64,000 nt of DNA from Bifidobacterium choerinum (GCF_000741135.1 NZ_JGYU01000009.1:39417-103416), one strand, 5' to 3'. Shown: positions 8,784 through 18,829, counted from the stretch's first letter. Program-made: numbers and translations. The notes: a model not told the origin generated them from the sequence alone.

Positions 8784-10337
8784 ATGATGAACGACACGAC
8801 GAAACCGGACGACGCGGCGCAGCCCGAAGGCGAGGCGAAACTCGACGCGGCCGCGATGCTCGACGCCTGCGCCTTCGACGCGACGATCGCCGCCGGCCCC
8901 TACGACGCGACATGGGCGTCGCTCGCAGCGCACCGCGATCCGTCATGGTTCGCCGACGCGAAGTTCGGCATCTTCACGCATTGGGGGCCGTACACGGTGC
9001 CCGGATACCGCAACGAATGGTATTCGCGCAACATGTACATTGAAGGCTATCCCGAATTCGAGCATCATCGCGCCGTCTACGGCGACCAGCGCGTCTTCGG
9101 CTACAAGGACTTCATCCCGATGTTCACGGCGCCCGCCTTCGACGCCGACGCCTGGTGCGCGCTGTTCGCCCGCGCCGGCGCGCGCTACGTCATGCCGGTG
9201 AGTGAGCACCACGACGGATTCCAGATGTACCGCAGTCGGCTGTCACATTGGAACGCCGCCGAAATGGGGCCGCGCCGCGACGTGCTCGGCGAACTGCGCG
9301 CTGCCGCGATCGCGCACGGCCTGCATTTCACGACGTCGAACCACCGCGCCGAACATTGGTGGTTCATGGGGCACGGCCGCTGTTTCGACTCCGACGTGCT
9401 CGAGCCGATGCGCCGCGGCGACTTCTACTGGCCGGCGATGACGCCCGAGCCGAACGAGTTCGACATCGACGCGCACCCCGCGCCGACCGCCGAATTCCTC
9501 GACGACTGGCTCGCGCGCAACGTCGAGATCATCGACAGATACGCGCCCGAACTGCTCTACTTCGACTGGTGGGTGCAGCATCGTGAGTTCCGTCCTTATC
9601 TTGCGTCGTTCGCCGCCTACTACTACGACCATATGGCCGCGCTCGGCCTCGACGCCGCGATCTGCTACAAGTACGACGCGCTCGCGTGGGGTGCCGGCAT
9701 CGTCGACGTCGAACGCGGCGGATTCGCCGACGCGACGCCCTTCGTCTGGCAGACCGACACGGCGATCGCGCGCAACTCGTGGTGCCACACCGACTCGCTC
9801 GACTACAAGACGCTTCCCGAGCTGCTCGTGAGCCTGATCGACGCGGTGAGCAAGAACGGCAACCTGCTGCTCAACGTCGGCCCGTGCGCCGACGGTTCGA
9901 TCGCCGAGCATGACCGCGCGCTGCTCGAAGGCATCGGTGACTGGCTCGCGGCAAACGGCGACGGCATCTACGGCAGCCGCCCGTGGCATATCAGCGGCGA
10001 AGGGCCAACAGTGCTGCCCTCCGGCATGTTCGCCGACCAGAAGCCGACGGCGTGGACCGCCGACGACTGGCGATTCACGGCGAAGGGCGGCGACCTCTAC
10101 TGCTACTGCCTCAACCCGTCCGGCGCCGACGAACTCGTCTGCCGCACCTTCGCCGCCTTCGACGGCGAGCATCGGCCGGCGTTCAACGGCGTCATCTTCG
10201 GCGTCGATCTGCTCGGCGACGGCCCGACGCCCTATGAGCGCCGCGCCGACGGCCTGCACTTGCCGATCTCAGAGAGACGAAGACGGCCGGCCGGCGAGAT
10301 GGCTGTGCCGCTTGGCTTCCGCCTGCGGCTCGGCTAG
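8784..10337 (+). CDS. GH29 alpha-L-fucosidase
   Basis: Retaining alpha-L-fucosidase expected to remove terminal fucose, here probably Fuc-alpha-1,2-Gal of xyloglucan side chains, inside the cell. GH29 signature segments are seen: WFADAKFGIFTHWGPYTVPG, the NEWYSRNMY segment, SEHHDGFQMY, and LYFDWW, whose Asp (codon 9564-9566) is the expected nucleophile. The KNGNLLLNVGPCADG block is also typical. About 517 residues, no signal peptide. AAGGGGAG precedes a cluster GTG-ATG-ATG at 8781-8789; any could start translation and I list the first ATG. It opens the glycosidase run after the transporter genes. Confidence 0.93.
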   Translation: MMNDTTKPDDAAQPEGEAKLDAAAMLDACAFDATIAAGPYDATWASLAAHRDPSWFADAKFGIFTHWGPYTVPGYRNEWYSRNMYIEGYPEFEHHRAVYGDQRVFGYKDFIPMFTAPAFDADAWCALFARAGARYVMPVSEHHDGFQMYRSRLSHWNAAEMGPRRDVLGELRAAAIAHGLHFTTSNHRAEHWWFMGHGRCFDSDVLEPMRRGDFYWPAMTPEPNEFDIDAHPAPTAEFLDDWLARNVEIIDRYAPELLYFDWWVQHREFRPYLASFAAYYYDHMAALGLDAAICYKYDALAWGAGIVDVERGGFADATPFVWQTDTAIARNSWCHTDSLDYKTLPELLVSLIDAVSKNGNLLLNVGPCADGSIAEHDRALLEGIGDWLAANGDGIYGSRPWHISGEGPTVLPSGMFADQKPTAWTADDWRFTAKGGDLYCYCLNPSGADELVCRTFAAFDGEHRPAFNGVIFGVDLLGDGPTPYERRADGLHLPISERRRRPAGEMAVPLGFRLRLG

Positions 10338-10407
10338 AAAGCCGTCGCACGATGACCAATCAGCTTTCAACGACTTCCAATCCGCAACAGAGAGAAGGAG
10401 ACCACCA

Positions 10408-12537
10408 ATGACGATGATCAGCGAAGCGAATATGCGCAAGGCGCGCGAACTGACCGCACAGCTCACGCTCGAGGAGAAGATCGGCATGATCCACGGCGCC
10501 GCGCTGTTCCACACGGCCGCCGTCGAACGCCTCGGCATCCCCGAGATGAAATTCGACGACGGCCCGATGGGCGTGCGCGCCGACACACACGACGACAACT
10601 GGGCGCCGCTCAACAACACGCGCGACATGGTGTCCTACCTGCCGAGCGGCTCGGCCGTCGCCTCCACATGGAACCCGCGACTGGCGCATCTGACCGGCCA
10701 GGTGCTCGGCCAGGAGGCGCGCGGCCGCGGCAAGGACGTGATCCTCGGCCCCTCGCTCAACATCAAGCGCTCGCCACTGTGCGGACGCAACTTCGAATAC
10801 ATGAGCGAGGACCCGCTGCTCACGGCCGTGCAGGGCGACGCCTACATCGAAGGCGTCCAGGAATCGGACGTCGCCGCCTGCCCGAAGCACTTCGCCGCAA
10901 ACAGCCAGGAGACCGACCGCCTCGAAGTCGACGAGAAGATCGGTGAACGCGCGCTGCGCGAACTGTATCTGCCCGCCTTCCGCGCGGCCGTGCAGCAGGC
11001 CGGCGCGCTGACGATCATGGGCGCCTACAACAAGGTCAACGGCGCGCAGTGCTGCGAATCGCATTGGCTGCTCGACGAAGTGCTGCGCGACGAATGGGGA
11101 TTCGACGGCCTCGTCGTCTCCGACTGGGGCGGCATCAAGAACACCGAACGCAGCGCCGCCGTCGGTATCGACGTCGACATGAACGTCACCTACGACTTCG
11201 ACGACTACTGCTTCGCGCGCCCGCTGCTCGAAGCGGTCAAGGACGGCCGCATCGCCGAATCGACGATCGACGCGAAGGTCGAGCATGTGCTCGCCGTCAT
11301 GGACGCGCTCAACATGCTCGGCGACGCCCGCGCGCATCGCAAGGCCGGCTCCTACGCGACGCTCGCGCATGCGCGCTCGGCGTTCGACATCGCGCGCGAA
11401 TCGATCGTGCTGCTCAAGAACGACGCACAGGTGCTGCCGCTCGACGAACATGGCATCCGCCGCCTGCTCATCGTCGGCGCGAACGCCGACCGCATCCACT
11501 CGCTCGGCGGCGGCTCGGCCGTCATCAAGGCGGTGCACGAGATCTCGCCGCTGCTCGGCATCAACGGCATGCTCGGCGGCAACATCGAGATCACCTACGC
11601 TGAAGGGTATTACGCGCCGCAGGTCAATCAGGACGACACATGGCAGGAGGAAAGCCTCGAGAACTCGCAGGCGAAGGCGAACGAGGAAGCGGCGCGCGCA
11701 CGCCGGCTGCGCGACGAGGCGCTCGCGCTCGCGCAGGACTTCGCGCAGACCAGCGACCCGGTCATCTTCATCGGCGGCCTCAACCACGACTACGACCTCG
11801 AGGCGCGCGATCGCGAGGACATGACGTTGCCGTACGAGCAGGACGCGCTCATCGACGCGCTGCTCGACATCGATCCGGACACGGTGCTCGTCTTCGTCGC
11901 CGGCTCGCCGATCGCGATGCCGTGGGCGGACAAGGCCTCGACGATCGTCTGGAATTGGTACAACGGCATGGAAAGCGGCACCGCGCTCGCCGAAACGCTT
12001 TTCGGGCGCGTGAGCCCGAGCGGCCACCTGCCGGAGACCTTCCCAATGCGACTCGAGGACTGTCCGGCGCATGCGATCGGCACCTTCGGGCTCGTCGGGC
12101 ACGTCGACTACGCCGAGGACATCTACGTCGGCTACCGCTACTACAGCACGAAGGACGTGCCGGTGCGCTTCTGCTTCGGCCACGGCCTGACCTACACGAG
12201 CTTCGCATACTCGGACCTCGAAGTGCGCGAACTCGGCGACATGATCCGCCTTGATTTCCACGTCACGAACACCGGCGCGCGCGCGGGCAAGGCGGTGCCA
12301 CAGGTCTACGTCACGCTCGAAGACACCGGCGAAGACCGTCCGGCGTTCGAACTGCGCGGCTTCACGAAGGTCGCGCTCGAGCCGGGCGAACGCCGTCAGG
12401 TGACGATCGAGATCCCGCGCGACGAGGCGCTGCGCTACTGGAGCGAGCGGACGCACGCCTTCGCGCTCGCGCCGCGCGCGGCCGTGCACGTCGGCGAATC
12501 GGTCGGTGACCTGCGGCTCGACGGCCGGATCGGCTGA
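10408..12537 (+). CDS. GH3 beta-glucosidase
   Basis: Retaining beta-glycosidase of 709 residues, most likely an intracellular beta-glucosidase acting on cello-oligosaccharides left after side chains are removed. The order is a TIM-barrel domain (KFDDGPMGVR, SGRNFEY-like CGRNFEYMSEDP, KHFAANSQETDR), the nucleophile Asp in VVSDWGG (codon 11122-11124), an alpha/beta sandwich domain, then a C-terminal fibronectin-III-like domain ending near AVHVGESVGD. GAAGGAG lies before ATG 10408. An open frame continues upstream through the fucosidase 3' end but has no homology. There is no signal peptide. Confidence 0.92.
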   Translation: MTMISEANMRKARELTAQLTLEEKIGMIHGAALFHTAAVERLGIPEMKFDDGPMGVRADTHDDNWAPLNNTRDMVSYLPSGSAVASTWNPRLAHLTGQVLGQEARGRGKDVILGPSLNIKRSPLCGRNFEYMSEDPLLTAVQGDAYIEGVQESDVAACPKHFAANSQETDRLEVDEKIGERALRELYLPAFRAAVQQAGALTIMGAYNKVNGAQCCESHWLLDEVLRDEWGFDGLVVSDWGGIKNTERSAAVGIDVDMNVTYDFDDYCFARPLLEAVKDGRIAESTIDAKVEHVLAVMDALNMLGDARAHRKAGSYATLAHARSAFDIARESIVLLKNDAQVLPLDEHGIRRLLIVGANADRIHSLGGGSAVIKAVHEISPLLGINGMLGGNIEITYAEGYYAPQVNQDDTWQEESLENSQAKANEEAARARRLRDEALALAQDFAQTSDPVIFIGGLNHDYDLEARDREDMTLPYEQDALIDALLDIDPDTVLVFVAGSPIAMPWADKASTIVWNWYNGMESGTALAETLFGRVSPSGHLPETFPMRLEDCPAHAIGTFGLVGHVDYAEDIYVGYRYYSTKDVPVRFCFGHGLTYTSFAYSDLEVRELGDMIRLDFHVTNTGARAGKAVPQVYVTLEDTGEDRPAFELRGFTKVALEPGERRQVTIEIPRDEALRYWSERTHAFALAPRAAVHVGESVGDLRLDGRIG

Positions 12538-12620
12538 GCGGACGGCAAATCAGTAATCAATCAACACAACAAACATCAACCAACAACATCAACCCACACA
12601 CAACTAAGCGGGGAGACACC

Positions 12621-14651
12621 ATGAAGTTCCTCAACGGCGGATGGCTCATCAAAGACGGTTTCGACGTCAAGTACGCGGCCAACATCTACACGGCGGACAT
12701 CGAGGCGGACAAGCTCACGCTGTTCTGCCCATTCGGCTCGCCCATCTACAACCCGGGCATGACGCTCGACGGCGGCATTCTGACGATCGAGGTGACGAGC
12801 CCGCGCGAGAACATCATCACGACGCGTCTGATCAATTTCCGCGAGGACCGTTCGCACAAGCCCACGTTCGCGCTGAACGAGACGTCGCCGCAGGTGAGCG
12901 TCGAGGAGAGCGACGAGGCATGGCTGTTCACCTCGGGCAAGCTCACACTGCGCATCGCCAAGGGTGAGACGATCGATTTCACCTACCTGTACGACGGCAA
13001 GCGGATTGCGCACTCCGGATGGCGCGCCAAGGCGCTCGTGACCGATCCGAGCGGCGTGCTGCACGTCTCCGAACAGCTCGATCTCGGCGTCGGAGAGAAG
13101 ATCTACGGCCTCGGCGAACGCTTCACGAACTTCGTCAAGAACGGCCAGTCGGTCGAGATCTGGAACGAGGACGGCGGCACCGGCACCGAGCAGGCATACA
13201 AGAACGTGCCGTTCTACATGAGCAATAGGAACTACGGCCTGTTTGTGGACAACCCGGGCAAAGTCGAGTTCGAGATCGGCTCCGAGAAGGTCTCGCGCGT
13301 GCAGTTCAGCGTGCCCGGGCAGGAGATGAGCTACTCGGTGATCGGTGGCGCCGACATGAAGGAGATTCTCGCCAACTACACGGCGCTCACCGGCCGCGCG
13401 CCACTTGTGCCGGACTGGAGCTACGGCCTGTGGCTGAGCACGAGCTTCACGACCGATTACGATGAGCAGACTGTGCTCGACTTCGTCGACGGCATGGCCG
13501 AACGTGGCATTCCGCTTTCGGTGTTCCACTTTGACTGCCGCTGGATGAAGGAACTCGAATGGTGCAACTTCGCCTGGGACGAGTCGAAGTTCCCGGATCC
13601 GGAAGGCCTGCTCGCCAAGCTGCATGAGCGCGGCCTCAAGGTCTGCGTCTGGATCAACTCGTACATCGGCCAGAAGTCGCCGCTGTTCGCGGAGGGCGCG
13701 AAGAACGGCTACTTCATCAAGCGCAACGACGGCTCGGTGTGGCAGTGGGACAAGTGGCAGGCCGGCATGGCGATCGTCGACTTCACGAACCCGGCCGCCG
13801 TCGAGTGGTATCAGGGCTATCTGAAGAAGCTCGTCGCGATGGGCGTCGATTGCTTCAAGACCGATTTCGGCGAGCGCATCCCGACCGAGGACGTGCAGTA
13901 CTACGACGGCTCCGACCCCGAACTCATGCACAACTACTACACGCTGCTGTACAACAAGGCCGTCTATGACGTCCTCGTGGAAACCAAAGGCGCCGACGAG
14001 GCGATCCTGTTCGCCCGTTCGGCGACCGTGGGAGGCCAGTGCTACCCGGTGCATTGGGGCGGCGACTGCTCGTCGAACTATCCGTCGATGGCCGAATCGC
14101 TGCGCGCGGGACTCTCCTTCGGCATGTCCGGCTTCGGCTACTGGAGCCACGACATCGCCGGCTTCGAGGATCAGGCGACGCCCGACCTGTACAAGCGCTG
14201 GACGCAGTTCGGCCTGCTCAGCTCGCATTCGCGCTACCACGGCTCGACCGCCTACAAGGTGCCGTGGCTGTACGGCGACGAGGCGGTCGACGTCTGCCGC
14301 GAATTCGTCGAGCTCAAGGATTCGCTGCGCCCGTATCTCGAGAAGAGCGCGCGCGAGACGCATGCGAGCGGCGTGCCGATGATGCGCTCGATGGTGCTCG
14401 AATTCCAGGACGACCCGACGTGCGAGGACATCGACACGCAGTACATGCTCGGCTCGGACATCCTCGTCGCTCCGATCTTCAACGAGGAGGGCGTCGCCCG
14501 CTTCTACGTGCCCGACGCCGGCGACGACGCCCCGTGGCGCAACCTGATCACCGGCACCGAATACGAGCCGGGACGCTGGTACGTCGAACGGTACGACTAC
14601 CACGCGCTGCCGGTGCTTGTGCGCCCCGGCACGGATCCGCGCAACGTGTGA
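12621..14651 (+). CDS. GH31 alpha-xylosidase, YicI type
   Basis: Complete 676-residue cytoplasmic alpha-xylosidase. Aligned from its start, the nucleophile (KTDFGERIP) is Asp415 and the acid/base (VHWGGD) is Asp482, within one residue of E. coli YicI numbering. The YicI-like HFDC-WMKE segment is present, but the residue after Cys is Arg, not Phe (DCRWMKE), and the paralogue at 1-2196 has Tyr there. The two enzymes may therefore prefer different positions or sugars. It is shorter at the C-terminus than YicI (about 772), so the distal beta domain is reduced. GGGGAGA precedes ATG 12621. Confidence 0.94.
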   Translation: MKFLNGGWLIKDGFDVKYAANIYTADIEADKLTLFCPFGSPIYNPGMTLDGGILTIEVTSPRENIITTRLINFREDRSHKPTFALNETSPQVSVEESDEAWLFTSGKLTLRIAKGETIDFTYLYDGKRIAHSGWRAKALVTDPSGVLHVSEQLDLGVGEKIYGLGERFTNFVKNGQSVEIWNEDGGTGTEQAYKNVPFYMSNRNYGLFVDNPGKVEFEIGSEKVSRVQFSVPGQEMSYSVIGGADMKEILANYTALTGRAPLVPDWSYGLWLSTSFTTDYDEQTVLDFVDGMAERGIPLSVFHFDCRWMKELEWCNFAWDESKFPDPEGLLAKLHERGLKVCVWINSYIGQKSPLFAEGAKNGYFIKRNDGSVWQWDKWQAGMAIVDFTNPAAVEWYQGYLKKLVAMGVDCFKTDFGERIPTEDVQYYDGSDPELMHNYYTLLYNKAVYDVLVETKGADEAILFARSATVGGQCYPVHWGGDCSSNYPSMAESLRAGLSFGMSGFGYWSHDIAGFEDQATPDLYKRWTQFGLLSSHSRYHGSTAYKVPWLYGDEAVDVCREFVELKDSLRPYLEKSARETHASGVPMMRSMVLEFQDDPTCEDIDTQYMLGSDILVAPIFNEEGVARFYVPDAGDDAPWRNLITGTEYEPGRWYVERYDYHALPVLVRPGTDPRNV

Positions 14652-14658
14652 TCCCCCT

Positions 14659-14693
14659 CACGTCCGGGCGGTTTCGTCGGCCGCCCGGACGTG
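14659..14693 (+). terminator. Hairpin after the alpha-xylosidase gene
   Basis: CACGTCCGGGCGG (14659-14671) pairs with CCGCCCGGACGTG (14681-14693), 13 bp perfect, 9-base loop, followed by a short GCGCTTT. The GH42 gene that follows is thus probably transcribed from its own promoter (TAGACT near 14711). Confidence 0.7.
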
Positions 14694-14766
14694 GCGCTTT
14701 CCCACGACGATAGACTGATGGCGATTCGGACGGCGACGGTGCCGTCCTATGCGAAGGAGCGATACG

Positions 14767-16794
14767 ATGACGGCGATGTTCGACGATTTTCTCTTCGGCG
14801 GCGACTACAACCCCGAACAGTGGCCACAGGACAGCTGGGAGCATGACCTCGAACTGCTCGAGCATGCGCACATCAACGAGGCGACGATCAACGTGTTCTC
14901 GTGGGCGCTGCTCGAACCGAGCGAAGGCGACTACGACTTCTCGATGCTCGACGCGATCGTCGCATCGCTCGACCGCCACGATATCCGCATCGTCATGGCG
15001 ACCGGCACGGCCGCCGTGCCGGCGTGGATGGCGCGCAAGTACCCGCATGTGATGCGCAAAGGCGTCGACGGCACGCAGCAGATCTTCGGCGGCCGCCACA
15101 ACTTCTGCCCGAGCTCGCTGAAATACCGCGAGCGCGCGCAGGCGCTCGCCTCGGCCGTCGCGCGCCGCTACGCGGGCCATGACGGCCTCGTCGCCTGGCA
15201 TGTCAACAACGAGTACGGCAACGGCGGCGGCTATTGCTACTGTGATACCTGCGCGGCTGCGTTCCGCGACTGGCTGCGCGCCCGCTACGGCACCGTCGAG
15301 GCGCTCAACCGCGCATGGTGCATGAACTTCTGGAGCCATACGATTTACGATTTCGACGAGGTCGCGCCGCCCGTCACCTACGGCGATGGCATCGGCACCG
15401 ACAAATGCGTGATCTCCGGTCTGCAGATCGACTACCGCCGTTTCCAGAACGAGCAGATGCTCGACTGCTTCCGCCTCGAACGTGACGCGATCCGCGAATT
15501 CGATCAGGAGACGCCGATCACGACGAATCTGATGGGAACGTTCAAGGATCTCGACTACTTCGCGTGGGGTCGTGAGATGGACGTCGTCAGCTGGGACAAC
15601 TATCCGGGCATGGATACGCAGCCGAGCTTCACGGCGATGTGCCACGATCTGATGCGCGGCGTCGGCGGCGGCAAGCCGTTCATGCTGATGGAGCAGACGC
15701 CGAACCAGCAGAACTGGTTCCCGTACTGCAAGGTCAAGCGTCCCGGCGAGGTCGGCAAGCTCAGCTGGCAGGCCGTCGCGCACGGCGCCGACACTGTACA
15801 GTTCTTCCAGCTCAAGCAGTCGATCGGCGGCTGCGAGCGCTTCCATGGCGCCGTCATCGGCCATGACGATTCCGACCGCTCCCGCACCTACCGCGAAGTC
15901 CGCGCGCTTGGCGCCGACGTCGCCGCACGTGCGAAGCGCATCATGGGCGCGCGCGTCGACGCGAAGGTTGCCGTTGTCTTCGATTGGGAGAACTACTGGT
16001 CGCTCGAAGGTTGCGTCGGCCCGACGCAGGGCCTGCACTATCCGGACGAAGTGCATCGCTTCTACCGTGCGCTGTGGAAGCGCAATGTTGCTGTCGACAT
16101 CATCGAAAGCACGGCCGATCTGGAGACGCTGCGCCGCTACGATCTCGTCGTCGCACCGACGCTGATCATGGTCAAGCCGGGCGTCGCCGACAATCTCGAA
16201 CGCTATGTCGCCGGCGGCGGCGTCCTCGTGACCGGATACATGTCCGGCATCCACGACGAGCACGATCTCGTCATCGAAGGCGGCTATCCGGGGCCGCTGC
16301 GCAGTCTGTGCGGCGTGTGGGTCGAGGAGATCGACGCGGTCGCGCCCGGCGCGAGCGTGCCGGTGCGCCTCAACGTCGGCGGCGCGGACGTCGATTGCTC
16401 GGGCACGATCGTCGCGAGCATCATCGAGCCGGAAGGTGCGCGCACGCTTGCGACCTACGGCGCCGACGACTTCTACGCGGGCACGCCGGCCGTCACCGCG
16501 CACGAGGTCGGCGAAGGCTGCGCCGTCTTCGTCGGCACCGCGCTCGACGAAGTCGGCATCGACGCGCTGTTCGACGACATGCTGCGCACGGCCGGCGTGG
16601 CGACGATCGACGCGCCCGAGGACGTCGAGGTCGCCAGTCGCGTCGGCGACGACGGCACCGTGTACACAATCGTGACGAACACCGGCGACGCCACGCGCGT
16701 GTGGGAGCGCGCGGACGGTGAACGAATCGTGCTCGACCCCTTCGCGGTGCTGCTGTTTGAGAACGACGTGCAAGTCGCGACGCCGCAACGATGA
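14767..16794 (+). CDS. GH42 beta-galactosidase
   Basis: Retaining beta-galactosidase of about 675 residues, no signal peptide. The acid/base Glu149 lies in WHVNNEYG and the nucleophile Glu309 in LMEQTPN. The four-Cys zinc site of the GH42 barrel is partly visible as YCYCDTC. A trimerisation domain and a small C-terminal beta domain follow. In this locus it would remove Gal-beta-1,2-Xyl from xyloglucan side chains after fucose removal; GH42 enzymes of bifidobacteria also act on other beta-galactosides, so specificity is inferred. GAAGGAG precedes ATG 14767; ATG 14776 is a less likely alternative. Confidence 0.93.
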   Translation: MTAMFDDFLFGGDYNPEQWPQDSWEHDLELLEHAHINEATINVFSWALLEPSEGDYDFSMLDAIVASLDRHDIRIVMATGTAAVPAWMARKYPHVMRKGVDGTQQIFGGRHNFCPSSLKYRERAQALASAVARRYAGHDGLVAWHVNNEYGNGGGYCYCDTCAAAFRDWLRARYGTVEALNRAWCMNFWSHTIYDFDEVAPPVTYGDGIGTDKCVISGLQIDYRRFQNEQMLDCFRLERDAIREFDQETPITTNLMGTFKDLDYFAWGREMDVVSWDNYPGMDTQPSFTAMCHDLMRGVGGGKPFMLMEQTPNQQNWFPYCKVKRPGEVGKLSWQAVAHGADTVQFFQLKQSIGGCERFHGAVIGHDDSDRSRTYREVRALGADVAARAKRIMGARVDAKVAVVFDWENYWSLEGCVGPTQGLHYPDEVHRFYRALWKRNVAVDIIESTADLETLRRYDLVVAPTLIMVKPGVADNLERYVAGGGVLVTGYMSGIHDEHDLVIEGGYPGPLRSLCGVWVEEIDAVAPGASVPVRLNVGGADVDCSGTIVASIIEPEGARTLATYGADDFYAGTPAVTAHEVGEGCAVFVGTALDEVGIDALFDDMLRTAGVATIDAPEDVEVASRVGDDGTVYTIVTNTGDATRVWERADGERIVLDPFAVLLFENDVQVATPQR

Positions 16795-16819
16795 ACGACG
16801 TGCAACGATGAGCTACGTA

Positions 16820-16852
16820 CCGGGGCGGCGCCGCAATGGCGGACCGCCCCGG
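16820..16852 (+). terminator. Hairpin between GH42 and ROK genes
   Basis: CCGGGGCGG (16820-16828) pairs with CCGCCCCGG (16844-16852). A TACAAT at 16874-16879 just downstream probably serves as -10 element for the ROK gene. Confidence 0.55.
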
Positions 16853-16908
16853 CCGATATGGGCACGTCGTCGGTACAATTGGCGAGGACGGACAAAGAGG
16901 AGCGAACG

Positions 16909-17847
16909 ATGACGAAACGCAGCGGCGTGCATCAGGTGCTCGCGTTCGAGATCAACACGAACTTCACGCGGTACGCACTGTTCACCGACGGACGGATGGG
17001 CATTCCCGGCACTTTCGCGACGCCGAACACCGATCTCGACGAATTCTACGACGCGCTCGTGCAGGTCGTGCGCAAACTCGGCGTGCAGCTCGACGGCATC
17101 GCGATCAGCATGCCTGGATTCATCAATCCGCGCACGCAGACAGCGGAGACAGCCGGCGCGCTGCGCATCCTGTACAAACAGCGCATCGGCGCCGAACTGA
17201 CGGCGCGCCTCGGCGTCGACATCCCCACATGGATGGAGAACGACGCGAACTGCGCGGCGATGGCCGAAAAAATGACCGGCAACGCGCGCAAATGCGACGA
17301 TTTCGTGCTCATCACGCTCGACATGGGCATGGGCGGCGCGCTGTTCCTCGACGGCAAGCTGCGGCGCGGCAAGGATTGGCGGGCCGGCGAACTCGGCACG
17401 ATGATCATCAATTACGATTCCGCAGGCTCGCTGCCGCTGCATGACTTCGTCTCGACGATGAAACTCTCGCAGTGGTACGCCGAGGAATTTGGCGTCAACG
17501 AGGGCGACGTGCTGCCGAGCACATTGTTCCACAAGCTCGACGATCCGCGCGTGCGCGCAATCGTCGAACGGTGGCTGCGCTACGTGGCGGTCGCCATCTT
17601 CAACACCGTCGTCGCCGTCGACCCGCAGATCGTGCTCGTTGGCGGCAGCATCAGCCGCGAGCCGGCGCTCGTGCCGATGCTCGAGGACGCGCTGAACACG
17701 ATCCGTGACTGGAAGGCGTTCAAAACGCAGATCAAACGCTGCCGCCACAGTGGCAACGCCGGGCTGGTCGGCGCTTATTTCATGTTCGTCGAGGAAGTCG
17801 TCGAACATGGCGGCGCCAGCGACGTGCTCGCCGTCGGCGCGCGCTGA
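16909..17847 (+). CDS. ROK-family protein (sugar kinase or related)
   Basis: About 312 residues with the ROK fold: N-terminal phosphate-binding segment (VLAFEINTNFTRYALF), SMPGFINP, the ENDANCAAMAEK motif with the catalytic-type Asp-Asn, DMGMGGALFLDGKL and a C-terminal VLVGGSIS. The usual ROK zinc motif with clustered Cys (CxCGxxGCxE), expected after GELG, is absent; the sequence runs GELGTMIINYDSAGSLPLH instead. There is no helix-turn-helix, so it is a kinase-like rather than repressor-type ROK protein; a glucose or other hexose released by the locus is the natural substrate guess. AAGAGGAG precedes ATG 16909. Confidence 0.8.
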   Translation: MTKRSGVHQVLAFEINTNFTRYALFTDGRMGIPGTFATPNTDLDEFYDALVQVVRKLGVQLDGIAISMPGFINPRTQTAETAGALRILYKQRIGAELTARLGVDIPTWMENDANCAAMAEKMTGNARKCDDFVLITLDMGMGGALFLDGKLRRGKDWRAGELGTMIINYDSAGSLPLHDFVSTMKLSQWYAEEFGVNEGDVLPSTLFHKLDDPRVRAIVERWLRYVAVAIFNTVVAVDPQIVLVGGSISREPALVPMLEDALNTIRDWKAFKTQIKRCRHSGNAGLVGAYFMFVEEVVEHGGASDVLAVGAR

Positions 17848-17859
17848 GCGGAAGGTCGC

Positions 17860-18663
17860 TCAGCCGAGCTCCTGTAGCGTGTACGGCAGCAGGCAGCGCG
17901 TGTCGTGCGCGTCGAGCTCCGACGGGTCCATGCAGCCCTCCCACAGCGCACGCGGGAAGATGACGTCGCTGAAGCGCACCCACTCTTCGAGCAGATCGAT
18001 TGATTCGTCGGCGAGCCAACGCTGCTGCAGGCCGTCCATCGCCGACTGCGCGAGCGTGAACAGATCGAAGAAACGTTCCTCGGTCATGCCGCGCGGCAGC
18101 AGCCAATTCATCGAACCGACCATCTCCCACAGCCGCATATGGCGGCCGGTGAAGAAACGGTGAGCCGGATGGTCGGGGTTGAGCGCCTCGCCGCTGAGCA
18201 CGCAGAACAGCTGAATCATCTCCGGACGCTGCATGTTGTACAGCACGGTGTTCAGGCAGTAACGCGGATAGCAGTAGATGCGGTGGCCGTCGCCGTCGAC
18301 CGCCGACGCGCTCAACGCGGCGAACTCGTTCGATTCGGTCGTGTCGTAGCCTTCCGACAGGACCATGCGCAGCAGATCCTCCTTGGAGTCGATGTAATGA
18401 TAGAGCGCGGCCTCGCTGATGCCGATCTCGTCCGAGATATCCTGCAGCGACATGCCCCAGTAGCCTTTGACGGCGATCGTCTTCGACGCGGCGCGCAGGA
18501 TCTGCAGATGCCGCTCCTCCTGGCTCATGCGCTTGCGCTTGACGAAGCGCTTGCCGGAGGTCGTGTCGCGCACCGTGACCTCATGGGAGGCGAGCAGCGG
18601 TTTGCGCGGCTCGTTGGAGATGCCATGCTGGTCTAGGATCTGCTGCCATGCGGCGACTGTCAT
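17860..18663 (-). CDS. TetR-family transcriptional regulator
   Basis: About 267 residues, long for TetR. The DNA-binding domain is near residues 45-95 after a basic stretch (GKRFVKRKRMSQEERH), with helix-turn-helix MSLQDISDEIGISEAALYHY and the classic YIDSKEDLLR end. The C-terminal ligand domain is not recognisable. Two adjacent ATGs (18664-18666 and 18661-18663) follow AAAGGACC; spacing favours the second. It is convergent with the ROK gene, 12 bases apart. It lies in the glycosidase cluster and is the only regulator there, so it probably controls it; this is inference. Confidence 0.85.
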   Translation of the reverse strand: MTVAAWQQILDQHGISNEPRKPLLASHEVTVRDTTSGKRFVKRKRMSQEERHLQILRAASKTIAVKGYWGMSLQDISDEIGISEAALYHYIDSKEDLLRMVLSEGYDTTESNEFAALSASAVDGDGHRIYCYPRYCLNTVLYNMQRPEMIQLFCVLSGEALNPDHPAHRFFTGRHMRLWEMVGSMNWLLPRGMTEERFFDLFTLAQSAMDGLQQRWLADESIDLLEEWVRFSDVIFPRALWEGCMDPSELDAHDTRCLLPYTLQELG

Positions 18664-18829
18664 CATAGGTCCTTTGCTCGGCGTCGCGTCGACGACGATC
18701 GACGATGAAGACGGGGGATCGGGCGTGCGCGGGAGGGTGCGGCCCGACGTGCGCATGCGGTGCACGCCGTGCACATAGTGTAGCGCGCATGGTGTAGCGG
18801 CGTGCGCCGTCGGTGCGCGTCGTGCGGAC

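Noticed and set aside
10360..12489. Very long open frames on the strand opposite glycosidase genes
   Set aside because: They are Arg/Val/Asp-rich shadows produced by high GC and codon bias, without start signals or recognisable domains.
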